Below, in pieces: positions 1-5,000 of a DNA stretch of 5,810 nucleotides; position 1 is the stretch's first letter; every line of letters begins with the position of its first letter. Made by a program: the position numbers and the translations under genes. Origin of the DNA: Desulfobacteraceae bacterium. GTDB lineage: Bacteria > Desulfobacterota > Desulfobacteria > Desulfobacterales > Desulfosalsimonadaceae. The stretch spans positions 1 to 5,810 of the forward strand of contig JAGXHH010000103.1 in assembly GCA_024636355.1 (NCBI GenBank), in the 5' to 3' direction. The notes under the pieces were generated by a model. It saw only the letters and a list, made by a program, of their open reading frames with translations. It was not told the DNA's origin and did not search any database.

Positions 1-778
1 ACAGGCATTCCAGGCCGGGGACGGGCGGTTGTTCAGGCAGCAAAATAAGATACCCGAAAACGTAAACTTGATCGGCCACCTGGGGCGCCTGACCCCGGAA
101 AAAAACCTCGAGTATCTGGTTCAGGCAGTCAAAACCTATCTCCCGAGAAACGACAACGCCCGATTCCTGATCGTTGGCGGTGGCCCCAGCATGGAGGATA
201 TTCAAGACGTTTTTGCAGATGCCGGTTTAGACGACCGGCTCATTATGACAGGCAAAAAAACGGGAAAAGAGCTCCTCGACGCGTATGCGGCAATGGACCT
301 GTTCGTCTTCTCATCGAAATCGGAAACCCAGGGCCTGGTGCTGGTCGAAGCCATGGCAGCCGAAACCCCGGTAATCGCACTTGACGCCTCCGGAGTGCGC
401 GAAGTGGTAGAAGACAATAAAAACGGTCGACTGCTGCCTGCCGATGCCCCCGCAGATGATTTTGCCGATGCCATTGACATATTTTTTTCAAATCCGGATT
501 CCATTCGCCATTTCCAGGCCAATGCGCTGGAGACCGCACGGCAGTTTGACCGGATGAAGTGTGTGCATAAACTGGTCGATCTATATGAAACGGCACTTTT
601 GAGTGCACCGAAACCAACGGACGAATTCACATATGTTGTCAGTTCCCTGGATAACCTGGTGCAATCTTTGCGGACGGAATGGGAATTGTTGAGCGGAAAG
701 ATTTCGGCTGTTGCGGAATCGTTTCAATTTGAGGAAAAAGACGAAAATTCCGAAAAAGCATCAATCCCGTCGAAATGA
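1..778 (+). CDS. GT-B glycosyltransferase, family 4-like, C-terminal part (5' end outside window)
   Basis: The reading frame is open from base 2, so the gene begins left of the window; the TTG at 29 is internal and not a credible start. About 258 residues are visible. They form the nucleotide-sugar-binding Rossmann half of a GT-B enzyme: a GRLTPEKN strand-helix start (about bases 83-106), an LIVGGGP turn (about 167-187), and the retaining-GT4 motif E-x7-E (ETQGLVLVE, glutamates at 323-325 and 347-349), followed by EAMAAETPVIA and a GVREVV segment. The E-x7-E glutamates normally contact the donor sugar nucleotide. Such enzymes transfer a hexose from an NDP- or UDP-sugar to a lipid, polysaccharide or small acceptor in the cytoplasm or at the inner membrane face. 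The sequence around the motif resembles lipid glucosyltransferases, but the acceptor cannot be told. The last 50-60 residues form a charged tail beyond the fold, possibly helical. A terminator follows the stop at once, so this gene ends its transcription unit. Confidence 0.9.
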   Translation, partial: QAFQAGDGRLFRQQNKIPENVNLIGHLGRLTPEKNLEYLVQAVKTYLPRNDNARFLIVGGGPSMEDIQDVFADAGLDDRLIMTGKKTGKELLDAYAAMDLFVFSSKSETQGLVLVEAMAAETPVIALDASGVREVVEDNKNGRLLPADAPADDFADAIDIFFSNPDSIRHFQANALETARQFDRMKCVHKLVDLYETALLSAPKPTDEFTYVVSSLDNLVQSLRTEWELLSGKISAVAESFQFEEKDENSEKASIPSK

Positions 779-820
779 TCCGGCCAATCCGGATCGCCGG
801 ACTTTTATTTTTTATTTTAT
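779..820 (+). terminator. Rho-independent terminator of the glycosyltransferase unit
   Basis: Directly after the TGA stop (776-778), TCCGGC (779-784) pairs with GCCGGA (796-801) around an 11-base loop and is followed by a T-rich run to about 820. An alternative stem, GATCCGG (777-783) with CCGGATC (789-795), overlaps it. Either fits an intrinsic terminator; the T tract is broken by two A residues but long. Confidence 0.7.
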
Positions 821-869
821 TGTCGAACATGCTAAAAATTCTTTGTGGATATCGGACTACGTGATTTTA

Positions 870-1057
870 ATGCCCTGAAAGGGCATCACATAACAGCCCG
901 GGGCAACGCCCCGGGAAAGAACAGCCAAGGAAAAGGAGCCCTGAAAGGGCGAGACAATTCTCAGTCTCTATGTATCGCCCTTTCAGGGCTCCTCTGATTC
1001 TTTTCATCTTTTCCCGGGGCGCTGCCCCAGGCTGATATGTCCAACCCCTTCGGGGTT
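870..1057. repeat. Mirror-symmetric six-hairpin intergenic repeat (REP/BIME- or MITE-like)
   Basis: Six short palindromes, most with a 3-base loop, lie in dyad order A-B-C-C'-B'-A'. A is ATGCCCT-GAA-AGGGCAT (870-886). B is CCCGGGGC-AAC-GCCCCGGG (897-915). C is GCCCT-GAA-AGGGC (938-950). C' is GCCCT-TTC-AGGGC (977-989). B' is CCCGGGGC-GCT-GCCCC plus AGG (1013-1031, one mismatch). A' is AACCCC-TTC-GGGGTT (1043-1057). The left and right halves also pair with each other: 934-952 is the exact reverse complement of 975-993 (19 of 19), and 900-918 pairs with 1010-1028 with one mismatch. Loop sequences invert too (GAA to TTC). There is no credible reading frame inside. It resembles REP doublets moved by RAYT-type transposases, or a MITE, but no transposase is present. 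The remaining bases up to the radical SAM start (1058-1166) show no clear promoter or structure. Confidence 0.85.
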
Positions 1058-1166
1058 AATATGATCTACAACTTGGAGCATTCTCCATATCCAGGAAATC
1101 TTTTACACCTTAGCCCGTGCAGATACCCATTAAACGTTTTCTCTTGATCAGCAAAACGGAATTCAT

Positions 1167-2096
1167 ATGAAAAAATCGTTTGTATACGGACCGGTTCCGT
1201 CCCGGCGCCTGGGGTTGTCGCTCGGGGTCGATATCGTGCCTTACAAGAAGTGTCCTCTTGACTGCATATACTGTCAGATCGGCCGGACGCCCGAAACCTC
1301 GATCGACCGACAGGTCTATATTCCCGCAGATCGCATATTGACCGATGTGCGCGAGAAGTTGTCAAACGGCATCGATGCGGATCATATCTCACTGGGCGGC
1401 TCCGGAGAGCCGACGTTAAACAGTGATATCGGAACGATCATACGGCAGATCAAGGAGATCAGCGCCATACCGGTAGCGGTTTTGACCAACGGGGCGCTGC
1501 TGGGCGACCCGGAAGTGCGAAACGCGCTGTCGGCGGCCGACGTGGTGCTGCCGTCCCTCGATGCCCCCGACGAAGCAGTCTTTCAACGCATCAACCGACC
1601 GCACCCGGAAATTTCATTTGCAGCGCTGGTTGACGGGCTTATTGCTTTTCGGAAAGAGTATTCCGGTCAGATCTGGCTGGAAATCTTTTTCATAGACGGG
1701 TTTAACACAGCGGATGATCACTTGCAGGGCTTTCGGAAGCTGATAGATCGAATTGCTCCGGACAAAGTGCACCTGAATACCGCCATCCGGCCGACGGCCG
1801 AAGATTATGCGGGGCAGGTGCCGGAAAAAATTCTCGAGGCATTTGTGGAGGTATTAGGCGAGCGTGCTGAGGTGATCGCCGATTTTCCCCGGGAGCAGCG
1901 CCACCGCGTCCGTCGCGACCTTATCGACGAAGATGTGCTCGGAATGCTCTCCCGTCGTCCCTGCACCATCAAGGATATCGCCGCAGGACTTAAAATTCCC
2001 GAGGCCGAGCTCATCGCGCATGTGCAGGACCTGGTAGACAGAAAGGTGGTTCAAAAACGGCACATCGGCGATCGGATTTATTACTCGGGAAACTAA
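1167..2096 (+). CDS. Radical SAM protein, COG0731 (wybutosine-synthase-like) subfamily, with C-terminal winged-helix-like tail
   Basis: This is a complete 309-residue protein. The N-terminal YGPVPSRRLGLSLGVD segment is characteristic of the COG0731 group of radical SAM proteins, related to but distinct from the tRNA wybutosine enzyme TYW1. The CX3CX2C motif (C29, C33, C36 in CPLDCIYC) binds the [4Fe-4S] cluster that cleaves S-adenosylmethionine, and GGSGEPT (residues 77-83) is the usual SAM-contacting glycine motif. Residues about 250-309 (CTIKDIAAGLKIPEAELIAHVQ and the strand pair VVQKRHIGDRIYY) look like a winged helix-turn-helix, so the protein may bind DNA or RNA or use this fold for protein contacts. 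The substrate is unknown for this group. The start is ATG at 1167, with only a weak CGGA upstream as ribosome site. No co-directional partner lies nearby. It is not the PflA-like radical SAM enzyme of the AmmeMemoRadiSam set, despite the AMMECR1 gene about 0.65 kb downstream on the other strand. Confidence 0.9.
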   Translation: MKKSFVYGPVPSRRLGLSLGVDIVPYKKCPLDCIYCQIGRTPETSIDRQVYIPADRILTDVREKLSNGIDADHISLGGSGEPTLNSDIGTIIRQIKEISAIPVAVLTNGALLGDPEVRNALSAADVVLPSLDAPDEAVFQRINRPHPEISFAALVDGLIAFRKEYSGQIWLEIFFIDGFNTADDHLQGFRKLIDRIAPDKVHLNTAIRPTAEDYAGQVPEKILEAFVEVLGERAEVIADFPREQRHRVRRDLIDEDVLGMLSRRPCTIKDIAAGLKIPEAELIAHVQDLVDRKVVQKRHIGDRIYYSGN

Positions 2097-2106
2097 AGGA
2101 TGCGGG

Positions 2107-2140
2107 GCATCCGTGGGTAGCATCCGTGGGTGGCATCCGG
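2107..2140. repeat. Short tandem repeat after the radical SAM stop
   Basis: GCATCCGTGGGTA (2107-2119) is followed at once by GCATCCGTGGGTG (2120-2132) and a partial third copy GCATCCGG (2133-2140). The first copy can also pair with GGATGC at 2098-2103. The unit looks like local slippage in non-coding DNA. Confidence 0.7.
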
Positions 2141-2157
2141 AATAACCGGCTGATGCC
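2132..2157. terminator. Possible bidirectional terminator hairpin between convergent genes
   Basis: GGCAT (2132-2136) pairs with ATGCC (2153-2157), and CCGG (2137-2140) with CCGG (2146-2149), leaving an AATAA loop and a 3-base bulge. It lies exactly between the plus-strand radical SAM gene and the minus-strand stop at 2159-2161. No T tract follows on either strand, so intrinsic termination is uncertain. Confidence 0.35.
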
Positions 2158-2158
2158 T

Positions 2159-2713
2159 TCAATCCCGATAAATCGTGACGCTTACATTCTTTCTGCCCCA
2201 CTGCAATGCGCGGTTGTGGGAACTGTAGTACAGGTCGAGGCGAGTGGGTCCCTTTATCGCACCGCCGCGGTCTTCCACGACCCCATAGCCCCAGCCGGGG
2301 ATGTACATGCGGGTTCCGAACGGATGATATCGGGTGTCGGCGGCAATGGTGCCGTCGCGGGGGAGCAGGAGCCATGGAAAAAAGACGATGCGGACCGGAA
2401 TCATCCAGGGATGGGTAAGGCTGTCGACCGATATCAGCCCGGGTTGCGGTTCGTGCGGTTTGGTCCCGCTGGCTGTCAGTCCGGAGTATGAAGCCCCCTT
2501 GTTCGGGCCGGCGGCAATGTTTCTATTCCAGAAATCAAGTTTCAGACATTTCCAGGTTCCCCGTTCCCAACCGCAGCACTGACCGCAATTGCAGTACCCG
2601 GTAACTTCCATGTTCCGCATGGTTTTTGCTGTGCCGCACCCGATGCAGAATGACGTCAGCAGCAGGATCAGGGCCATTTTTCCGAATTTGCAGACTTCGT
2701 CTAAGTTGCGCAT
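2159..2713 (-). CDS. Small 3D-domain (double-psi beta-barrel) probable lipoprotein
   Basis: The protein has 184 residues. The C-terminal part is a 3D domain, named for three conserved aspartates: D126 in AADT, D148 in VVEDRGG and D160 in RLDLY, with the framing motifs HPFGTRMYIPGWGYG and GGAIKG. This fold is shared with the catalytic barrel of MltA-type lytic transglycosylases and with YuiC/Sps-like murein enzymes, so a role in peptidoglycan cleavage in the envelope is likely. Residues 12-22 are a hydrophobic signal segment and C26 (in CIGCG) is a plausible lipidation site, but the lipobox has Cys rather than Leu at -3. Between signal and domain is a cysteine cluster, CNCGQCC (residues 41-47), seen in other bacterial 3D proteins. 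About 36 residues (86-121) separate the ASGTK and GTIAAD elements, longer than the usual short loop. ATG at 2713 is the only start after an in-frame stop, apart from M13, which would remove the positive N-terminus. The ribosome site is weak. It lies 28 bp downstream of the AMMECR1 gene and is probably cotranscribed. Confidence 0.85.
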   Translation of the reverse strand: MRNLDEVCKFGKMALILLLTSFCIGCGTAKTMRNMEVTGYCNCGQCCGWERGTWKCLKLDFWNRNIAAGPNKGASYSGLTASGTKPHEPQPGLISVDSLTHPWMIPVRIVFFPWLLLPRDGTIAADTRYHPFGTRMYIPGWGYGVVEDRGGAIKGPTRLDLYYSSHNRALQWGRKNVSVTIYRD

Positions 2714-2741
2714 AAAGCTTTCACAGATGAGAAGTTAAACG

Positions 2742-3338
2742 TCAATGCGGTTCTTCGAAGTACTGCACGCGATAGGTATGTACGAAGAGATCGCCTTTTT
2801 TCCATTCATTGGCCGGCAGACCGGCTTTCAGGCACAAGTTCTGGAGAAACATCTGTTTGTCGGGAAGCTGTTCCCAGACCTGGGGGAGGAATGTGGAACT
2901 GTGAATCCCTTTTCGGATGATCAAACCGTCGACATCCGGTACGATTTTGGAGAGCAGGTCATTCGCACCCTTGTATTCCAGGGGTTCGGGCTCCGTCAGC
3001 AGGCTGATTTCGATCTGCACTTTTTTAAATTCTTCGGGTGAAAGAGGGGCAAAGCGCGGGTCATGGAAAGCGGCATTGACCGCATTTGCACGGATACCAT
3101 CGGCCAGCGGCTTATCCGGATTCAGATTGCCAATACACCCCCGGAGTTGATTGTTTAATTTTAATGTGACAAATGTCCCACGGGGCACCAGGAGGGTGTC
3201 GTCCCGGAAAATCGATTCCAGATCGATTTCGGAATCATAATGTATTTTCAACCGGTCCGCTATTGTTTTCCGGGCGAGTTCCAGGAGGATTCTCCCCTTT
3301 TCTTCACTAAAATGTTCCTTTTGTTTCTCAATTTCCAT
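2742..3338 (-). CDS. amrA: AMMECR1-domain protein (AmmeMemoRadiSam system protein A-like)
   Basis: The protein has 198 residues when started at ATG 3338; GGAG sits 6 bases upstream, whereas the upstream TTG at 3350 would overlap that ribosome site. The AMMECR1 fold is marked by LRGCIGNL (residues 65-72), whose LRGCIG core is the family signature with a conserved cysteine (C68), then NAAFHDPRF and EISLLTEPEPL. Length matches stand-alone bacterial and archaeal members. The biochemical role is unsettled. In many anaerobes it is encoded with a Memo-like dioxygenase-fold protein and a PflA-like radical SAM enzyme (the AmmeMemoRadiSam set), suggesting a modification pathway, but neither partner is seen here. 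The next gene, 28 bp downstream on the same strand, encodes a 3D-domain lipoprotein, so the two probably form an operon. The N-terminus is charged and has no signal peptide, implying a cytoplasmic protein. The family call is firm; the gene symbol rests on family membership only. Confidence 0.92.
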   Translation of the reverse strand: MEIEKQKEHFSEEKGRILLELARKTIADRLKIHYDSEIDLESIFRDDTLLVPRGTFVTLKLNNQLRGCIGNLNPDKPLADGIRANAVNAAFHDPRFAPLSPEEFKKVQIEISLLTEPEPLEYKGANDLLSKIVPDVDGLIIRKGIHSSTFLPQVWEQLPDKQMFLQNLCLKAGLPANEWKKGDLFVHTYRVQYFEEPH

Positions 3339-3382
3339 TTGATTCTCCAAAACAGATAAGACCCCGGTTTACTGCAACCGGT

Positions 3383-3411
3383 ATGAATTCATGGATGCTT
3401 TTTTCTGACAA
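3383..3411 (-). promoter_or_regulatory. Weak candidate promoter for the amrA-3D operon
   Basis: On the minus strand TTGTCA (3411-3406) lies 17 bases before ATTCAT (3388-3383), which is preceded by an extended -10 TGA. The -10 matches consensus at only three positions. An inverted repeat CCGGTT/AACCGG (3364-3369 and 3376-3381) lies just downstream, where an operator could sit. Confidence 0.3.
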
Positions 3412-3444
3412 TTAAGGACGATGGAGTTGTACGAGTAAAACTAT

Positions 3445-3473
3445 TTGTCGTAACGTTGTTCTTCAATTATAAT
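3445..3473 (+). promoter_or_regulatory. Sigma70-like promoter reading toward the metallophosphoesterase
   Basis: TTGTCG (3445-3450), a 17-base spacer and a perfect TATAAT (3468-3473) form a good vegetative promoter on the plus strand. Transcription would start near 3480, giving a leader of about 300 bases that includes the inverted repeat at 3635-3707 and the 9-bp repeats. ATTATAAT is itself palindromic, but the minus strand has no matching -35 box. Confidence 0.6.
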
Positions 3474-3634
3474 GTGCTGATATAAGAAAAACCCCGGTCA
3501 ATTCTGCATGTTGTGCGCAGATGGCAAACGGTTCACGGAAAAAATACACGGCCGCCCGATGGCTGTCAAACGAAAACAGGGAAGCGGTAAACGTCGAACA
3601 GGTAAACTATTTTGTAACTATTCAGCCAACCCAG
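3474..3634 (+). other. Non-coding leader or relic DNA
   Basis: This stretch lies between the promoter and the inverted repeat. Short open frames exist (from ATG 3508 and ATG 3521) but they have no ribosome site, run straight through the repeats and show no recognisable domain. The sequence may be an untranslated leader or decayed gene remains. No tRNA, riboswitch or terminator is recognisable. Confidence 0.4.
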
Positions 3635-3707
3635 CAGGGCGGACACACAGGTCCGCCCCTACGGATGACCAGCAGTATTGTAGGGGCGGACCTGCGTGTC
3701 CGCCCTG
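3635..3707. repeat. Inverted repeat with 28-bp arms (dispersed palindromic repeat type)
   Basis: Arms 3635-3662 and 3680-3707 are reverse complements with a single mismatch (A3647 against C3695), around a 17-base loop. The arm core is GGGCGGAC and GTCCGCCC around ACACAG, so each arm is itself partly self-complementary. Elements of this kind, with GGGGCGGACCTGCGTGTCCGCCC-like cores, recur between genes in many bacterial genomes, from recollection of the pattern and not from a search. Transcribed from 3480 it would fold into a very stable hairpin in the mRNA leader. Confidence 0.85.
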
Positions 3708-3718
3708 GTTCCAAGTAC

Positions 3719-3754
3719 CATGAAGAGCATGAAGAGCATGAAGAACATGAGGAA
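3719..3754. repeat. Four 9-bp tandem repeats (CATGAAGAG type)
   Basis: Units are CATGAAGAG (3719-3727), CATGAAGAG (3728-3736), CATGAAGAA (3737-3745) and the degenerate CATGAGGAA (3746-3754). The repeats end 13 bases before the ribosome site of the metallophosphoesterase. A 9-bp unit keeps frame and would read HEE repeats, but no start or domain supports translation; copy number could vary by slippage. Confidence 0.85.
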
Positions 3755-3767
3755 AGAAACTTTCAAT

Positions 3768-3772
3768 GGAGG
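3768..3772 (+). promoter_or_regulatory. Ribosome binding site that sets the metallophosphoesterase start
   Basis: GGAGG lies 8 bases before ATG 3781. An ATG at 3766 in the same frame overlaps this site and would add five residues before the first beta strand; it has no ribosome site of its own. Confidence 0.8.
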
Positions 3773-3780
3773 CGCATAGT

Positions 3781-4437
3781 ATGATCGTTCTGGGTCTGAC
3801 AGACATTCACGGGCAGATCGGCAGGATTGACCGCCTGCAAGAAGAACTTGCGGCAGCCGATATTGTTGCTCTCGTTGGGGACATCACCAACTTCGGCCGG
3901 GCGGCGGATGTGGCGCAGGTCCTTGGCCTGGTTCGAAAGCATGCCGGTAAGATTATGGCGGTATCCGGCAACTGCGACTACCCGGAAGTCGAACAGGAAC
4001 TCGATCGTCAAAACGTCAACCTGCACGCCAGGGGTGAACTTTGGGACGGACTGGGTTTTATCGGACTCGGCGGTTCCCTGACCACGCCCTTTAAAACCCC
4101 GAACGAGTACAGTGAAGGCGATCTGGCAGGATTTCTCGATCGGGCAAAAAAAGAAGTGCCCCCGGAAGCGCCAATGGTACTCATCGCGCATCAGCCGCCT
4201 AAGCATACGAACTGCGACCGGCTGCGCACCGGTGACCATGTGGGGAGCACGGCGGTCCGATCGTTTATCGAAAAACATCAGCCACTGGTCTGCTTTACCG
4301 GCCACATCCACGAATCGGTCGGCACCGACCGGATCGGAATGACCCGTATCGTGAATCCCGGCCAACTGGGGCAGGGACGGTATGCCTACGCAAAAATCGA
4401 AGGAGACCGGGTAACCGTGGAAATCCGCGAGTTCTGA
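3781..4437 (+). CDS. Metallophosphoesterase, YfcE/COG2129-like
   Basis: This is a complete calcineurin-like phosphoesterase of 218 residues. The dinuclear metal site motifs are all present in order: D8-x-H10 (TDIHG), G33-D34 (VGDITNFG), G63-N64-C65-D66 (the GNHD block, with Cys for His as is common in this subgroup), H137 (IAHQPP) and GHIH (residues 174-177), followed by the typical VNPGQLGQGRY close. The family hydrolyses phosphomonoester or phosphodiester bonds with Mn, Fe or Ni; the substrate of this member is not known. There is no signal peptide, so the protein is cytoplasmic. It is preceded by GGAGG and, about 300 bases upstream, by a good promoter, so it looks monocistronic; a long leader with repeats separates the two. 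No strong terminator follows at once; transcription probably ends at the bidirectional hairpin at 4612-4655. A long open frame on the opposite strand here is a shadow. Confidence 0.92.
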   Translation: MIVLGLTDIHGQIGRIDRLQEELAAADIVALVGDITNFGRAADVAQVLGLVRKHAGKIMAVSGNCDYPEVEQELDRQNVNLHARGELWDGLGFIGLGGSLTTPFKTPNEYSEGDLAGFLDRAKKEVPPEAPMVLIAHQPPKHTNCDRLRTGDHVGSTAVRSFIEKHQPLVCFTGHIHESVGTDRIGMTRIVNPGQLGQGRYAYAKIEGDRVTVEIREF

Positions 4438-4456
4438 TAAAAAAGTATCCAGAATA

Positions 4457-4567
4457 CAGGAGCCAGGAGCCAGAAGGTATTCAGAAGTCGCTTCGCTCCG
4501 GCATAATTTTTATCCTGGTTAAGCCGAAGGCGAATCCTTATTCTGGCTTCTGAATTCTGACTCCTGG
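4457..4567. repeat. Imperfect inverted repeat with CAGGAGC units
   Basis: The left arm (4463-4489, beginning CCAGGAGCCAGAA) and the right arm (4543-4567, CTGGCTTCTG ending CTCCTGG) are reverse complements apart from a 4-base insertion (GGTA, about 4476-4479) and a few substitutions. The left arm starts in a tandem of CAGGAGC (4457-4463, 4464-4470). The interior carries further weak symmetry between TCGCTTCGCTCCGGC (4488-4502) and AAGCCGAAGGCGA (4521-4533). No coding frame. It looks like another dispersed intergenic repeat and is unlike the two elements upstream. Confidence 0.6.
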
Positions 4568-4611
4568 ATTCCCTGTTTGATGCATCCAGGTATAGCCCTT
4601 TGCCTCTGAAT

Positions 4612-4655
4612 AAAAAAAAAGGCCGGACACCCGCTGAAGGGAATCCGGCCTTTTT
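4612..4655. terminator. Bidirectional Rho-independent terminator
   Basis: GGCCGGA (4621-4627) pairs with TCCGGCC (4644-4650) around a 16-base loop. Nine A residues (4612-4620) precede it and five T residues (4651-4655) follow, so it works in both directions: best for the minus-strand fmdB-like gene (U9 tail), and less strongly for the plus-strand metallophosphoesterase. Confidence 0.85.
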
Positions 4656-4685
4656 GTATTCTGTATTGTGTCTGTCTGCTGCCGT

Positions 4686-4931
4686 TTACCGCGATGGTCC
4701 CGGGATATCAATGCTGCCGCACGTGTTGGAACCGCACGTTTTCGTCGAAATCTTGGGGGCCGGCGCTCCTTTTGCGGCGCCCATGGTGTAGCTCACACGG
4801 CTGAGCACCCGCTCAAGCACTTCCCCGTCGCAGGCGTCACATTTCATTTCCACTCCGTCCGACTCGCTGATTTTCACGATCATTTCCTGGACGTTGCCGC
4901 ACTTGGCACACCGGAATTCATATATAGGCAT
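4686..4931 (-). CDS. FmdB-family putative regulatory zinc-ribbon protein
   Basis: This is a small protein of 81 residues. The MPIYEFRCAKCG start is the hallmark of the FmdB / CxxC_CxxC_SSSS family. One zinc ribbon is formed by C8-x2-C11 and C31-x2-C34 (CAKC and CDAC). The tail from about residue 50 is low in structure, rich in Ala, Pro, Lys, Gly and Ser, and has two more cysteines in CGSNTCGS, which could be an extra metal or redox site or just variable tail. The first described relative was proposed to regulate a formamidase operon; the function of most members is unknown, so no regulatory role should be assumed. The start is firm: GGAGG (complement of 4940-4944) lies 8 bases before the ATG. 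A sigma70-like promoter is present at 4972-5000 and a strong terminator follows at 4612-4655, so it can be expressed as a single-gene unit, although it lies 65 bp after a HAD gene on the same strand. Confidence 0.9.
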   Translation of the reverse strand: MPIYEFRCAKCGNVQEMIVKISESDGVEMKCDACDGEVLERVLSRVSYTMGAAKGAPAPKISTKTCGSNTCGSIDIPGPSR

Positions 4932-4971
4932 TTTTTTATCCTCCCTGGAAAATATTTATTCAAGAAAAGGT

Positions 4972-5000
4972 TACATACCAGACACGTTGACCGGTGTCAA
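4972..5000 (-). promoter_or_regulatory. Sigma70-like promoter of the FmdB-type gene
   Basis: On the minus strand, a perfect TTGACA (5000-4995), a 17-base spacer and TATGTA (4977-4972) preceded by the extended -10 TGG give a good promoter. Transcription would start near 4965, about 34 bases before the ATG. The -35 box overlaps the TGA stop of the upstream HAD gene (4997-4999), so the FmdB gene can be transcribed independently of it. Confidence 0.6.

Noticed and set aside
870..1057. CRISPR array
   Set aside because: The repeated units are inverted, short and individually palindromic, with no constant direct repeat or unique spacers of even length, and no cas genes are present.
1854..2375. 173-residue open frame on the minus strand across the end of the radical SAM gene and the start of the convergent gap
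   Set aside because: It overlaps the well-supported radical SAM and 3D genes in another frame, shows no domain, and is rich in Arg, His and Pro as expected of a shadow frame.
1167..3338. A complete AmmeMemoRadiSam system formed by the radical SAM gene and the AMMECR1 gene
   Set aside because: The radical SAM protein is of the COG0731 type, is on the opposite strand, and no Memo-like protein is present.
3508..3784. Short plus-strand frames from ATG 3508 and ATG 3521
   Set aside because: Both run through the inverted repeat, and the longer also through the CATGAAGAG repeats, producing typical repeat-derived peptides (HEEHEE and the like); no ribosome site.
3763..4365. 200-residue open frame opposite the metallophosphoesterase
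   Set aside because: It is a shadow of a gene with all catalytic motifs intact; no ribosome site or recognisable domain.
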